Source: Microvirga aerophila (GTDB taxonomy: Bacteria > Pseudomonadota > Alphaproteobacteria > Rhizobiales > Beijerinckiaceae). Taken from it: 64,000 bases of DNA. The notes beneath the pieces were generated by a model. It saw nothing but the letters and a program-made list of their open reading frames with translations, made no database searches and was not told where the DNA came from. The position numbers and the translations under genes are program-made. Below are positions 51,007-60,519 of this stretch, piece by piece. The stretch covers positions 62,001 to 126,000 of the forward strand of contig NZ_QOIO01000010.1 in assembly GCF_003332305.1 (NCBI RefSeq), written 5' to 3'. Position 1 is the first letter of the stretch. Every line of letters begins with the position of its first letter.

Positions 51007-51740
51007 CACACGATCTCCTGGGCGACGGGGACGCGGCGGCGGCGGCGGATCAGCCACCAGACGCCGGCCAGATCGAGAATTCCGACCCAAAGGCGATCGA
51101 ACAAGCCGTAGTTGGACTGGCCCGTATGACGCGGACGGTCGACGACGTCCACATGGGCGATGCTGTAGCCCTCCCGCTTGACAAGGGCGGGCATGAAACG
51201 GTGCAGGGCGTCGAAATAAGGCAGGCGAAGATAAACGTCCCGCCGGAACGCTTTCAGCCCGCAGCCGGTGTCGCGGGTTCCGTCCTTGAGGATCCTGCCC
51301 CGAACCCCGTTCGCAATCCGGGACTGCCATTTCTTGTAGGCGCCATCCTTGCGGCCGACCCGTTGTCCAGCTGCCAGCGCAACTGATGGATCGTCGAGGG
51401 CCGCGACCAGCTGGGGAATGAAGCCCGGATCGTTCTGGCCGTCCCCGTCCAGGGTGACGATGATCGACCCGGAGGCCGCAAGCACGCCCGTGCGGACCGC
51501 CGCGCTCTGCCCGCAACTCTCCTGATGCTGAACCAGGCGCAGCCACGGACGGGTCGCGCGGGCGGACGTAACCTGCTCGACGGTCGCGTCCGTGGAGCCA
51601 TCGTCCACGTAAATAACCTCGAACGGCCCTGAAGCCGCGCAAGCGCGCTCGATTTCCTCCACCAGGGGAAGGATGTTCAAAGCCTCGTTTTTAACGGGCA
51701 CCACCACGCTGATGCGCGGGGCCGGAAGAATATCGTTCAT
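51006..51740 (-). CDS. Glycosyltransferase family 2 (dolichyl/undecaprenyl phosphate sugar transferase-like)
   Basis: The 244-residue protein has the GT-A features of ArnC/DPM1-type enzymes: ISVVVPVKNEALNILPLVEE, VIYVDDGSTDAT, TLDGDGQNDPGF (metal-binding DxD) and DTGCGLKAFRRDVY. It lacks the C-terminal membrane helices of ArnC, and the last residues are basic (WWLIRRRRR), so the coupled LAB_N protein may supply the membrane part. It would place a nucleotide-activated sugar on a polyprenyl phosphate for use by the GT39 enzyme encoded upstream (inference). Confidence 0.88.
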   Translation of the reverse strand: MNDILPAPRISVVVPVKNEALNILPLVEEIERACAASGPFEVIYVDDGSTDATVEQVTSARATRPWLRLVQHQESCGQSAAVRTGVLAASGSIIVTLDGDGQNDPGFIPQLVAALDDPSVALAAGQRVGRKDGAYKKWQSRIANGVRGRILKDGTRDTGCGLKAFRRDVYLRLPYFDALHRFMPALVKREGYSIAHVDVVDRPRHTGQSNYGLFDRLWVGILDLAGVWWLIRRRRRVPVAQEIV

Positions 51741-51786
51741 CGATCAAGGGCCGTGACAGGCCCACCTTCTTGAAACAGGGGCAGTC

Positions 51787-53496
51787 TCAGGAACCGGACG
51801 CATAGGCTCCGATATCGAGCCGCCGCCCGCTGTTAATATTGAAACCAACGACCCGGGTCGAGAGGGTCGGGATAAGGCCCAGGCGCTCATTTTCCGCCCG
51901 GAAGGCCTCTTCGAACCGCCTCTCCACGAAAACCATCCGACAGCCGCCGTCCTTCAGGAAAGCCGATGCCTGCTCGCCGGTCTCGAGCATCTCAAGGCCG
52001 GTCCCAGTCAAAAAGACAAGGCTGGGTTCGCGATAGCCAAGGGTCGCGACCTTAGGGTTTTCGCAGGAATGGTTGTGGGCCACCTCCGCCAGGCGTGGCG
52101 ACAGCTTCAGCGAACGCAGATCCAGTTGCGTGAAGCCGAAGACGCCAATTGCAAGGCACGTAGCCGAAACGAAGCTCACCGAAACGGCCTTGTGGACCTG
52201 GTTTCTCACGAAGAGCCACCAGGCATAAATTGCGATCAGGGACGAGGCAATCATGACCGGAAGGCCGCGATACGGCAGCGCCCCGTCAAAGGACCAGCTC
52301 ACGCTGCTCAACCCGATGGTCAAACCAAGCGGAATGAACGGAAGCAGGACAGTCGCCACCTTGGCGGCGGGACGATGGGGACCGACGAAATGGCGCGAGA
52401 TCGCCATGACGGTCAGGATCGCGACTGCCGGAAAAAGCGGCATCGTGTAGTGCGGCAACTTGGTCGGCACCGCCTCGAACACAAGCCAGGACGGAACGAT
52501 CCAGGCCACGGTGAAGGCGACCGCCTCCTCTTTGCGATGGATCCACGCGAACGGCGCCGCGATGGCCGCCAAGATGGCTCCGGGCCAGAACGTGGCGAAG
52601 AACGACGCGAGATAGAACCCGGGAGGCGCCCAGTGGTACGATTGCGCCGTTCCGACCTTGCCGAGCATGTCGTGGCCGACAGAGGCCGAGTAGAACGCTC
52701 CCCCGCTTTTGATGGCGATCGCGATGAACCACGGAAGGACGATCAGAAGGGTCGCCAGGCCGCCAAGCCACGGGCGCAGGGTCAGGAGCCAATGGGCCGA
52801 GCGTTCGCGGTAGATCAGCACAGCGGCGCTCAAGCCGACGAACATCGGAACCAATGGTCCCTTGACCAGGATGCCGACGGCAAAGCCGAGCCAGAAGATC
52901 AGGAGCGTCCGCCTTGGGAGGATCCCTGCCCCGCGGCTCAAATAGGCTCGGGCCAGACCTCCCATGGCCGCGACCGAACACGCGGCCAGTACAGCATCGG
53001 TCTTGGCAAGGCGCGCTTCGACCATGAGAATGATGGAGGTCGCCATGAGGGCTGCGGCCACAAACGCCCCTCGCCGGCTCAGGAAGGCGAGGGAAGCCCA
53101 ATAGGTTAGCAGAACCGTCGCGAGGGCGCCGAAAAGGGACGGGAGTCTATAGAGGGCAATGGTCGTGTGCGCCTCAGGTATTCCGATAGCCTCCCCAAGG
53201 GCGACCGTGGCGCTTTGCATCCAATAGATACCGACAGGCTTCTTGTGCCGAGCCTCGTCCTGGAAGCGAATATCCACGAAGTCGCGAGTTTCCAGCATCT
53301 GTTTCGTGGCCTGGGCATAGCGCGGCTCGTCCCGGTCCATAGGCTGCAAGGAGGCAAAGCCTGGCAGGAAGCACGCAAGGGAAAGCAGCACCAGGATAGC
53401 GCACAGGCGCAAATGGCTCCGCTCCAGGACGCTTGCCGCCTGCGCCAGGGAGAAATGGCGCAGGGATGCCCGCTGCTGTGCGACGAAACCATCCAT
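51787..53496 (-). CDS. ArnT-like membrane glycosyltransferase (family GT39)
   Basis: The 569-residue protein has about ten to twelve membrane helices. After a cytosolic stretch and the first helix, the periplasmic loop QPMDRDEPRYAQATKQMLET (catalytic Asp-Glu region near residue 55) and DEARHKKPVGIYW are the PMT/ArnT signature. Such enzymes transfer a sugar from a polyprenyl carrier to lipid A, other lipids or proteins at the periplasmic face. ATG 53496 is favoured by GGAG six bases upstream; longer starts lack this. It heads the three-gene GT39-GT2-LAB_N cluster. The sugar (aminoarabinose, galacturonate or other) is not determinable. Confidence 0.87.
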   Translation of the reverse strand: MDGFVAQQRASLRHFSLAQAASVLERSHLRLCAILVLLSLACFLPGFASLQPMDRDEPRYAQATKQMLETRDFVDIRFQDEARHKKPVGIYWMQSATVALGEAIGIPEAHTTIALYRLPSLFGALATVLLTYWASLAFLSRRGAFVAAALMATSIILMVEARLAKTDAVLAACSVAAMGGLARAYLSRGAGILPRRTLLIFWLGFAVGILVKGPLVPMFVGLSAAVLIYRERSAHWLLTLRPWLGGLATLLIVLPWFIAIAIKSGGAFYSASVGHDMLGKVGTAQSYHWAPPGFYLASFFATFWPGAILAAIAAPFAWIHRKEEAVAFTVAWIVPSWLVFEAVPTKLPHYTMPLFPAVAILTVMAISRHFVGPHRPAAKVATVLLPFIPLGLTIGLSSVSWSFDGALPYRGLPVMIASSLIAIYAWWLFVRNQVHKAVSVSFVSATCLAIGVFGFTQLDLRSLKLSPRLAEVAHNHSCENPKVATLGYREPSLVFLTGTGLEMLETGEQASAFLKDGGCRMVFVERRFEEAFRAENERLGLIPTLSTRVVGFNINSGRRLDIGAYASGS

Positions 53497-53743
53497 CAAA
53501 AGCTCCGAAGGCGGAGAATGCCCTGCATCGAAAGAGTTCTTGCGAGCCGAATGCCCGTAAAGGGGGCTCATTTCCTCCAAACCCGGAGCGAAGTCAAATT
53601 GACGGAAAGCAGCAGCCTTTAGCCAACCGCGAACCATCCGGCGCTCTCAGGTATGTTCCGTCATTCTGCCGCCCTGACAGGCCCAGCACATGGCTTGCGC
53701 CCGGCATAGGATGATCCCGGAAGGTAAACAGGCCCTTACGGAG

Positions 53744-53765
53744 GACCCCGAGGCTTCTTCGGGTC
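53744..53765 (-). terminator. Weak hairpin after the sigma-1.1-like gene
   Basis: GACCCCGA (53744-53751) pairs with TCGGGTC (53759-53765) with one bulged base. It is about 17 bp beyond the stop at 53782. No T-tract is visible, so this is a weak call. The rest of 53497-53781 shows no gene and should include the promoter of the glycosyltransferase cluster. Confidence 0.35.
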
Positions 53766-53781
53766 TGTCAGCCAATCGGCC

Positions 53782-54210
53782 TTATCGGATAACCACGAAG
53801 AGGCCGATCAGCAGCAGGACAAGAAGGCTTGCGAGCACAGCCCAATGGGCAGGCCGCATGCCGCGAGTTCCGGGCGCCGCGGAACTGGCCGCATTGGAAT
53901 CCGGACCCCGTGACAGCTCCGCCCCCACAGGCTTTGCCTGCGGATGGTCTGAGCTCTCCGGACGGGAGACGATTTGCGCACCTTGCACCATATGGGGGGA
54001 GCCTGACCCATGGGGGCTCATCAGGCTCTCGTCAAGCTCAACCGGGATCCCGGATTCCTCCAGATGCACCACCACGAGGGCGATATCTTCGGCGCTCATG
54101 TCGTTGACCGAGAGCGCCTGTGCGAGATCCTGATTGGTGAGCCCTCCCTTCTGCCGCCCGAGAGCGACCAGACGTTCAAGGGAGCTTCTGTCGATTGCCG
54201 GCTGCATCAT
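53782..54210 (-). CDS. Membrane-anchored protein with a sigma-70 region 1.1-like domain
   Basis: The 142-residue protein has an N-terminal domain (about 9-62) that resembles region 1.1 of primary sigma factors: LERLVALGRQKGGLTNQDLA, then MSAEDIALVVVHLEESGIPV with the typical break and LDESL end. A Ser/Pro/Gly-rich linker (about 65-120) leads to a single C-terminal membrane helix (WAVLASLLVLLLIGLFVVI) with almost nothing after it. None of the other sigma-factor regions is present. I infer a tail-anchored cytosolic domain. Region 1.1 in RpoD masks DNA binding and mimics DNA in the polymerase channel, so a role in polymerase control at the membrane is conceivable but unproven. Confidence 0.72.
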   Translation of the reverse strand: MMQPAIDRSSLERLVALGRQKGGLTNQDLAQALSVNDMSAEDIALVVVHLEESGIPVELDESLMSPHGSGSPHMVQGAQIVSRPESSDHPQAKPVGAELSRGPDSNAASSAAPGTRGMRPAHWAVLASLLVLLLIGLFVVIR

Positions 54211-54332
54211 GCACCATCTGCCGGTCGCATTCGATCAAGGAGCCTGCCGGCCAAGGCGCCTCGCTTATTCCTCGGCTAACGCCGGTGCGGAGCAGACATT
54301 CGCGTCCCGGAATGGAACGGCTTATGGCAGGA

Positions 54333-56204
54333 TCATACGGGTTGCTTGAGGCCTGCCGCAATGGCGATTTGGACCAGTTCGGGAAGGCTCTGGGCTTCAA
54401 GCCGCTCCATGATCCGGGCGCGATGAGCCTCGACCGTACGCGGGCTGATATCAAGGTCCCGGGCAATCGTCTTATTGGTGCCGCCCGTGAGAAGGCCATC
54501 CAGCACCTCCCGCTCCCGCGCGGACAAGGTGGCGATACGCGCCTTGGCGATTTCGCCCGCCTGGTCCCGCTCGGCAATCTCGCGAATTGCGGCCAAGGCG
54601 GATGCGACCGATTCGAGGAGACGTTCCGGGCTATGGGGAACGTCCAGGAAATCGACGGCTCCGGCTTTCATCGCGCGGACCCCAAAGGCCACATCCCCAT
54701 GAGCTTTGCCGAGGACGACGGCCGGTAGGCCGACCCGCCGAGCTTTCAGCTCCTTCGGTATGGTAAGCTCGTCCTGATCCGGCGACTGTATGGAGATCAC
54801 CACGCAGCCCGGGATCAGCACCGGTGCGACCTCAAGAAAAGCCTGCCCGGAATCGAAGGTCTTGACCTGGTAGCCTGCTCCCTGCAGCTCCAGCGACAAA
54901 GTCCGGCGGGAATCCTCGTTACTGTCCACAATATAGACCATCGACCCATCGTGTTGGGTGATGTCCTGGGCGATTCCCGCAAGCCGCCGCACACGACCGC
55001 TTTCGTCGAGGATTGGAAAGCATGTATTCTGGATCCAGCGCACGCCCCCATCCGGCCGCACGACCCGATATTCCTTCACGACGACGTCAGCCTGCTCGAG
55101 CACCCTGTTGAAGGCGCCTGTTACATTCTCCCGGTCATCCGGATGAACGGAATCGAGCCACTGGCCAAAATCACGCGGGACCACAATGGCCGTTCCGCCC
55201 CAGATCTGCTGGAAGGACGGGCTCAGATACTCGATCTGGTTCGTGCCGGTATCGAGGACCCAGAGCACGCTTGTGGAGTTCTCGGCGAACTGCCGGAAAC
55301 GCTGTTCGCTTTCCCGAAGAGCGTCCTCGGCGCGCTTGCGGTCATCGATGTCGGTGAATGTGCCAAACCAGCGCAAAACGTTGCCTTGCTCGTCCCGCAC
55401 CGGGACCGCGCGCTCCATGTGCCATCTGTAAACGCCGTCGCTGCGGCGGAGCCGGTGCTCGAATTCGATTGGAGAGCTCGCTTTTATCGCTTCGGCCCAG
55501 TCCTGGAGAATTTGGGCTCTGTCATCAGGATGGATGATAGTTTCCCATTCCCCGGCATAGCTCTGCTCTTCCGACAATCCGGTATAGGCGAACCAGCGCG
55601 AGTTGAAGTAATCGACATTGCCCTCCCGATCCGCCGACCAGACGATCTGCGGCATGGCTTCGAGCAAGTCCCGATAGCGGTGCTCACTTTCCGATATTTC
55701 GAGCTCGACCTGTTGTCGTTGGGGCGTTTCAAACAAACTGACGAGGATGCCGGCAATCGTCCCAGCCTCACCGGGAATGGGGCTGCAATAGATGGAGAAA
55801 TAGGCCTCAAAGCCGACGCCGGATCGCGTCATGCGAAAGCGCTGGTCGTGCAGTGAAACTGCCTCGCCACTGAGGGCGCGCTCGAACAGTCGTCCGTAAT
55901 TGGGCCATGCCTCAGGCCAGGCGTCGCGGATTGGCCGTCCCATGGCGCCTGGATGTCTTGATCCAAGGATCCCGACGCAAGGTTCGTTGTAGATGGCGAT
56001 AAGATCCTTCTCCCACAGTGCGATCATCGGAAAACACGACTGAAGGATCAAATCGACGACGGTCTTGCGGGGTTGTGGCCAGTTGGACATTGCCCCGAGT
56101 GCAGTCTGAGCCCAGTCGAACGTGCGAATCAGAATGGCGGTCTCGACTTGTCCGAGCGGCCATATCTCACCCTCTGAATGAATGAACTCCGTCACTTGCA
56201 ACAT
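54333..56204 (-). CDS. PAS - pseudo-receiver - LuxR regulator in one polypeptide
   Basis: The 623-residue protein carries an N-terminal PAS-like region (about 25-165), two clearer PAS domains (about 175-295 and 300-420: FTDIDDRKRAEDAL and GIAQDITQHD mark their ends), a FixJ-type receiver (about 425-545) and a LuxR HTH (about 560-623: LSAREREVLDGLLTGGTNKTIARDL). In the receiver the acidic pair is reduced (VDSNED), the phosphoacceptor site reads CVVISIQSPDQ with Ser, and the Lys is missing (LDVPHSPERL). There is no kinase domain. It is thus a one-component sensor whose PAS domains probably act directly on the DNA-binding part (inference). ATG 56204 is chosen; GTG 56228 is an alternative. Confidence 0.82.
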   Translation of the reverse strand: MLQVTEFIHSEGEIWPLGQVETAILIRTFDWAQTALGAMSNWPQPRKTVVDLILQSCFPMIALWEKDLIAIYNEPCVGILGSRHPGAMGRPIRDAWPEAWPNYGRLFERALSGEAVSLHDQRFRMTRSGVGFEAYFSIYCSPIPGEAGTIAGILVSLFETPQRQQVELEISESEHRYRDLLEAMPQIVWSADREGNVDYFNSRWFAYTGLSEEQSYAGEWETIIHPDDRAQILQDWAEAIKASSPIEFEHRLRRSDGVYRWHMERAVPVRDEQGNVLRWFGTFTDIDDRKRAEDALRESEQRFRQFAENSTSVLWVLDTGTNQIEYLSPSFQQIWGGTAIVVPRDFGQWLDSVHPDDRENVTGAFNRVLEQADVVVKEYRVVRPDGGVRWIQNTCFPILDESGRVRRLAGIAQDITQHDGSMVYIVDSNEDSRRTLSLELQGAGYQVKTFDSGQAFLEVAPVLIPGCVVISIQSPDQDELTIPKELKARRVGLPAVVLGKAHGDVAFGVRAMKAGAVDFLDVPHSPERLLESVASALAAIREIAERDQAGEIAKARIATLSAREREVLDGLLTGGTNKTIARDLDISPRTVEAHRARIMERLEAQSLPELVQIAIAAGLKQPV

Positions 56205-56316
56205 GAACCGTCTCGCTGGAATACCCACGCCAAGACAACGCAGTATTCAGAACGTAGGTCAGCTACATTAACATGCGATCAACGCGTTCAAGGGGTAGAG
56301 AGTTCAATAATTGGAT

Positions 56317-56374
56317 GTGTTCGCGTGCGTGCCGGAAGATGTGATTCACACCAACCAAGCCCGTACGCGAACAC
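56317..56374. promoter_or_regulatory. Nested palindrome between hupE and the PAS-LuxR gene
   Basis: Outer arms 56317-56332 and 56359-56374 match over 14 of 16 bases, with GTGTTCGCGT / ACGCGAACAC perfect. In the centre TGTGATTCACA (56340-56350) is itself a perfect palindrome on the same axis. It is about 113 bp upstream of the regulator start and 53 bp beyond the hupE stop. It may be an operator, or the terminator of the urease operon; a T-tract is absent. Confidence 0.6.
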
Positions 56375-56426
56375 GTAACAATATTTTATAACTTTAGCTC
56401 AGGGTTTATTGGCGTTTTTGCCGGGC

Positions 56427-56999
56427 TTACATGAATGGAACCGCAAATCCTGCTACGGCAGTTGCGGCGCCCGCGAGCCGGACGACTTGCGGCTTTCCAA
56501 ACAACGTCATGCCAGCCAGGACTCCGGCGCCGTGCAGGAGAGCCGTCGCCGTAGCGAAGCCGAGGCTGTAGGCGGTTGCGCCGGCAGCAGCAGGCATTTC
56601 CACGCCGTGTGCATAACCATGGAAGACCGCGAAGGCTCCTACGACAAGGGCCGCCGTCCCGGTCGCCCAGGATCGACCCGTCGCGACAGCCGAGCCCAGG
56701 ACCACGATCGAAGCCAAGATGCCGATTTCCGCGGCCGGAATGTTGATGCCGGAGAAGCCGAGCGCACCTCCGACGAGCATCATCAGCACAAAGCTCCCCG
56801 GCACGGCCCAGAGCGCCTGTCCCCCGAGGATCGGGGCCAGCAGACCGACAGCCACCATGGCAAGGACGTGGTCCGCTCCCGCGATCGGATGCATGAAGCC
56901 AGAAAAGAATCCGGACATGCCCGCACCACCCGCATGGGCCAGCGCCGGCGTGGACAGGAGGGCGAAGAGTGTCGAGACGGTGAAACGCTTCGAAAACAT
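56427..56999 (-). CDS. ureJ: HupE/UreJ family nickel permease
   Basis: The 190-residue protein has a signal-like N-terminus (FALLSTPALAHAGG) and about six helices with the HupE/UreJ marks: SGFFSGFMHPIAGADHVLAM near residue 28, with the His-Pro and HxxxD-type metal residues, and AVFHGYAHGVEMPA near 124. It lies 12 bp after ureG at the end of the urease operon and most likely supplies nickel for urease. The His residues after cleavage could bind nickel at the outer face. Confidence 0.92.
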   Translation of the reverse strand: MFSKRFTVSTLFALLSTPALAHAGGAGMSGFFSGFMHPIAGADHVLAMVAVGLLAPILGGQALWAVPGSFVLMMLVGGALGFSGINIPAAEIGILASIVVLGSAVATGRSWATGTAALVVGAFAVFHGYAHGVEMPAAAGATAYSLGFATATALLHGAGVLAGMTLFGKPQVVRLAGAATAVAGFAVPFM

Positions 57000-57011
57000 G
57001 CTGAACTCCTA

Positions 57012-57635
57012 TCAGGCAGCAGCGGCAAGGCCGCCGGCTTGTTCGATGAACCGGGCAATGGCGTCCACACCCACGCCGCCGCGAATGTTGCTGAACACAT
57101 ACGGGCGCTGACCGCGCATGCGTTTGGTGTCTTGTTCCATGATGGTCAGATCGGCGCCCACATAGGGAGCAAGGTCTATCTTGTTGACCACGAGAAGATC
57201 GGATCGGGTGATGCCGGGACCTCCCTTGCGCGGGATCTTCTCGCCGCCCGCCACGTCGATCACATAGATCGTGAGATCAGCCAGTTCCGGCGAGAAGGTG
57301 GCCGCGAGATTGTCGCCCCCCGATTCCACCAACACGATGTCTAGGCCAGGAAACCGTTTTCGCATTGTCGCGATGGCCGCGAGGTTGATGGAGGCGTCCT
57401 CACGGATGGCCGTGTGTGGGCACCCGCCCGTCTCAACGCCCATAATGCGCTCCTCCGGCAACGCATCCGCCACCGTGAGAAGGCGCGCATCCTCCTTGGT
57501 GTAAATGTCATTGGTGATGGCGCAGATGTCGTAGCGCTGGCGGAAGGTCTTGCAGAGCGCTTCCATCAAGGCTGTCTTGCCCGAGCCGACCGGCCCGCCG
57601 ATGCCGACCCGAAGAGGTCCTGTGTGAGTGATCAT
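57012..57635 (-). CDS. ureG: Urease accessory GTPase UreG
   Basis: The 207-residue SIMIBI GTPase has P-loop GPVGSGKT at 14-21, the metal motif [16 protein letters not shown] with Cys-Pro-His near residue 70, [16 protein letters not shown] and the guanine motif VVNKIDLAP. It dimerises with nickel at the CPH motif and hands the metal to urease through UreF-UreD. Its start overlaps the ureF stop as ATGA, which shows coupled translation. Confidence 0.97.
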   Translation of the reverse strand: MITHTGPLRVGIGGPVGSGKTALMEALCKTFRQRYDICAITNDIYTKEDARLLTVADALPEERIMGVETGGCPHTAIREDASINLAAIATMRKRFPGLDIVLVESGGDNLAATFSPELADLTIYVIDVAGGEKIPRKGGPGITRSDLLVVNKIDLAPYVGADLTIMEQDTKRMRGQRPYVFSNIRGGVGVDAIARFIEQAGGLAAAA

Positions 57636-58318
57636 GAGCGGAAAAGCCTAGTATACTGGTTTTCGTGATGGAAAGAGCCAAGATCGGCTCGGAACGTGCA
57701 GCCACCGATATCATCGAGGGATAGCCCTTGCGCCTCATGGGCGATCGCCTGGACCGTCGCGGACAGGGCAGCGCTGACGCGTGTGCCGGCGGTCTGCCCG
57801 ATAGGGGCCGAACGGATCGCTGCCGAAACGAGCGTCTGAACGAGCGCGAAGAGAAACGCCCCCAAAGTCGCAGGCAATGGAATGCCATGCGCCGCAGCGG
57901 CCATGCCGACAGCAACCGGGAACGCTACCTCGCCTTCCTGAGGCATCAGCCGTGGCGAAGGCCATGCAGCCAAAGTCGCATCGAGGAAGCTTTTACCCTG
58001 CTGGCTTGTTTCCAGGTGGAGTTCGGATGATGGCGAAAGCGCAAGGGCAAGCTCGTTGACCGTGTTTAGCGCGTAAGCATCGTCTGCGGAGACAGCCCGG
58101 TAGGCATGGGCCAACAGGATGGCGTCGTTACGCCCCGCTCCCAAGGTCATGAGGTCCGTGAGCCAAAACGCCAGCGAAGCTTCGTCCGTCACGTCCCCTG
58201 TCTCGACGGCCCATTCGAGCGTGTGGGAATATGCGTAGGAGCCGACAGGATAGGACGGCGAAAGCCACGCGAAGAGTGGCAACAGGGATTGCGCTTCGAC
58301 CGGGAGGAATTCAGCCAT
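57632..58318 (-). CDS. ureF: Urease accessory protein UreF
   Basis: The 228-residue all-helical protein has [20 protein letters not shown] near the start, [20 protein letters not shown] and the family end [26 protein letters not shown]. UreF bridges UreD and UreG in the nickel-loading complex. ATG 58318 overlaps the ureE stop by eight bases; ATG 58324 two codons upstream is possible. The length is normal for the family. Confidence 0.95.
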   Translation of the reverse strand: MAEFLPVEAQSLLPLFAWLSPSYPVGSYAYSHTLEWAVETGDVTDEASLAFWLTDLMTLGAGRNDAILLAHAYRAVSADDAYALNTVNELALALSPSSELHLETSQQGKSFLDATLAAWPSPRLMPQEGEVAFPVAVGMAAAAHGIPLPATLGAFLFALVQTLVSAAIRSAPIGQTAGTRVSAALSATVQAIAHEAQGLSLDDIGGCTFRADLGSFHHENQYTRLFRS

Positions 58319-58790
58319 GACCATGCCCGTGGTGGTGCCCTGCTCCGGCAGGCTCATGGTGATGGTAGGCCCCCCGCACGGGGCGGAACGGTCGCTCGAT
58401 GATCCGGGTCTCAGCTCCTAGACCCTGTAGCATATCGATCAGCACGTGGTCATATCCGATATAAATCGCACCATCGACGATCTCGGCCGGGACGTGCCGG
58501 TTGCCGATGTGCCAGGCGAGGGTCAACAATGCCAGAGCGTTGTCGGCTTTTATCTCGACAAGCCTTTCCGAAGCCGCTCGGACCTCTACGAGCCAACCGG
58601 TTTCCAACCTGATGGCGTCCCCGTCGTCCAGCACATCGGCCTTGTCCAGGTCGAGCAGGAAAGCGGTTCCGCCATCGCCCATGAGAGCGATGCGGCGGCG
58701 GTGCCGGTCGCCGTGATCGAGGGTGATGACATCGACGATGCGGGCCTGATCGACCGCCTCGCGGCGAATGATGGATGTGGCGCGTATCAT
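58311..58790 (-). CDS. ureE: Urease nickel chaperone UreE
   Basis: The 159-residue protein has the UreE peptide-binding domain ([20 protein letters not shown]) and metal-binding domain ([18 protein letters not shown] near residue 90), and ends in a His-rich tail (AYHHHEP then GHHHGHGHG) that stores or delivers nickel. ATG 58790 starts one base after the ureC stop, so translation is probably coupled. The longer frame upstream reads through ureC and is not real. Confidence 0.95.
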   Translation of the reverse strand: MIRATSIIRREAVDQARIVDVITLDHGDRHRRRIALMGDGGTAFLLDLDKADVLDDGDAIRLETGWLVEVRAASERLVEIKADNALALLTLAWHIGNRHVPAEIVDGAIYIGYDHVLIDMLQGLGAETRIIERPFRPVRGAYHHHEPAGAGHHHGHGHG

Positions 58791-58791
58791 T

Positions 58792-60519
58792 TCAGAACAG
58801 GAAATACCGTTGGGCCATGGGCAGTACCTTGGCGGGTTCGCAGACCAGGAGCTCGCCGTCTGCCCGGACGTCGTATGTTTCGGGATCGACCTCAATGTGA
58901 GGCGTGGCGTTGTTGTGGACCATGTCCTTCTTGCCGATTCCGCCACGGACGTTCTCTACGGCCACGAGCGGCTTCTGCACGCCGAGTCTCGCCGCAAGCC
59001 CGTTCCGGACCGCGACCTGCGACACGAAGGTGACTGAGGTCGAGGCAAGCGCCCGGCCGAAGGAGCCGAACATGGGACGGTAGTGCACCGGCTGCGGCGT
59101 GGGGATCGAGGCATTCGGGTCTCCCATGGGAGCCGCGGCAATCGCCCCGCCCTTGATTACAAGATCGGGTTTCACGCTAAAGAATGCTGGGGTCCACACA
59201 ACGAGATCGGCCATCTTGCCCGCCTCGACCGAACCGATATGCCGCGATACTCCATGAGCGATGGCGGGGTTGATGGTATATTTCGCCACGTAGCGCCGAG
59301 CGCGCAGGTTGTCGTTGTCGCCTGTCTCGCCCGGGAGTGCCCCGCGCTGTACCTTCATCTTATGAGCTGTCTGCCAGGTGCGGATGATGACCTCGCCGAC
59401 CCGGCCCATGGCCTGGCTGTCCGACGACATCATCGAGAGCGCGCCGAGATCATGCAGGATATCTTCCGCCGCAATGGTCTCCTTGCGGATGCGGCTTTCG
59501 GCGAAAGCCAAATCCTCCGGGATTGACGGAGAAAGGTGATGGCACACCATCAGCATGTCGAGATGCTCGTCGATGGTGTTCACCGTATAAGGCCGCGTCG
59601 GGTTGGTGGAGGATGGCAGCACGTTCGGCAGCCCCGCCACCTTGATGATGTCGGGCGCATGCCCTCCGCCCGCTCCCTCCGTGTGGAAGGCGTGGATGGT
59701 GCGGCCCTTGAAGGCCGCGATCGTATCTTCGACGAAGCCGGACTCGTTGAGCGTGTCGGTGTGGATCATCACCTGCACGTCATATTCGTCCGCAACTGAG
59801 AGACAGCAATCGATGGCGGCGGGGGTGGTGCCCCAATCCTCGTGCAGCTTGAGGGCGCAAGCGCCGGCTTGGACCATCTCTTCAAGCGCGCCGGGCTTCG
59901 AGGCGTTGCCTTTACCCGTGAAAGCGAGGTTCATCGGAAAGGCGTCGGCGGCCTCGATCATGCGCGCCATGTGCCATGGGCCGGGCGTGCAGGTCGTCGC
60001 GAACGTGCCGGTTGCTGGCCCCGTGCCGCCGCCGAGCATGGTAGTCACGCCGGACATCAACGCTTCGTCGATCTGCTGCGGGCAAATGAAATGGATATGA
60101 GAATCGAAGCCGCCCGCCGTGATGATCTTGCCCTCGCCGGCAATGATCTCGGTGCCCGGGCCGATGACGATGTCCACGTTCGGTTGCACGTCGGGATTGC
60201 CCGCCTTTCCAATCCTGGCGATGCGCCCGTCGCGGATGCCGATATCGCCCTTTACGATCCCCCAATGGTCGAGGATCACCGCATTGGTGATGACGGTATC
60301 CATCGCGCCTTCTTGGCGCGTTGCCTGCCCTTGCCCCATCCCGTCTCGGATGACCTTTCCGCCACCGAACTTCACTTCCTCGCCATAGGTTGTGAAATCC
60401 TTCTCCACCTCGATCACCAGCGACGTGTCCGCCAAGCGGATTCGGTCGCCCTTCGTCGGCCCGAACATGTCCGCATAGGCGGAGCGCGGGAGCGAAGCGG
60501 GTTTGCGTCCGCTCGACAT
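58792..60519 (-). CDS. ureC: Urease catalytic subunit alpha
   Basis: The 575-residue subunit hydrolyses urea to ammonia and carbamate at a dinuclear nickel site. Visible ligands are HIHF (His pair), the carbamylated Lys in ALKLHEDWG near residue 222, [26 protein letters not shown] and the Asp of a later metal motif; the flap Cys is in [17 protein letters not shown]. The length is normal. It follows the fused gamma/beta gene with a shared base. Confidence 0.98.
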   Translation of the reverse strand: MSSGRKPASLPRSAYADMFGPTKGDRIRLADTSLVIEVEKDFTTYGEEVKFGGGKVIRDGMGQGQATRQEGAMDTVITNAVILDHWGIVKGDIGIRDGRIARIGKAGNPDVQPNVDIVIGPGTEIIAGEGKIITAGGFDSHIHFICPQQIDEALMSGVTTMLGGGTGPATGTFATTCTPGPWHMARMIEAADAFPMNLAFTGKGNASKPGALEEMVQAGACALKLHEDWGTTPAAIDCCLSVADEYDVQVMIHTDTLNESGFVEDTIAAFKGRTIHAFHTEGAGGGHAPDIIKVAGLPNVLPSSTNPTRPYTVNTIDEHLDMLMVCHHLSPSIPEDLAFAESRIRKETIAAEDILHDLGALSMMSSDSQAMGRVGEVIIRTWQTAHKMKVQRGALPGETGDNDNLRARRYVAKYTINPAIAHGVSRHIGSVEAGKMADLVVWTPAFFSVKPDLVIKGGAIAAAPMGDPNASIPTPQPVHYRPMFGSFGRALASTSVTFVSQVAVRNGLAARLGVQKPLVAVENVRGGIGKKDMVHNNATPHIEVDPETYDVRADGELLVCEPAKVLPMAQRYFLF

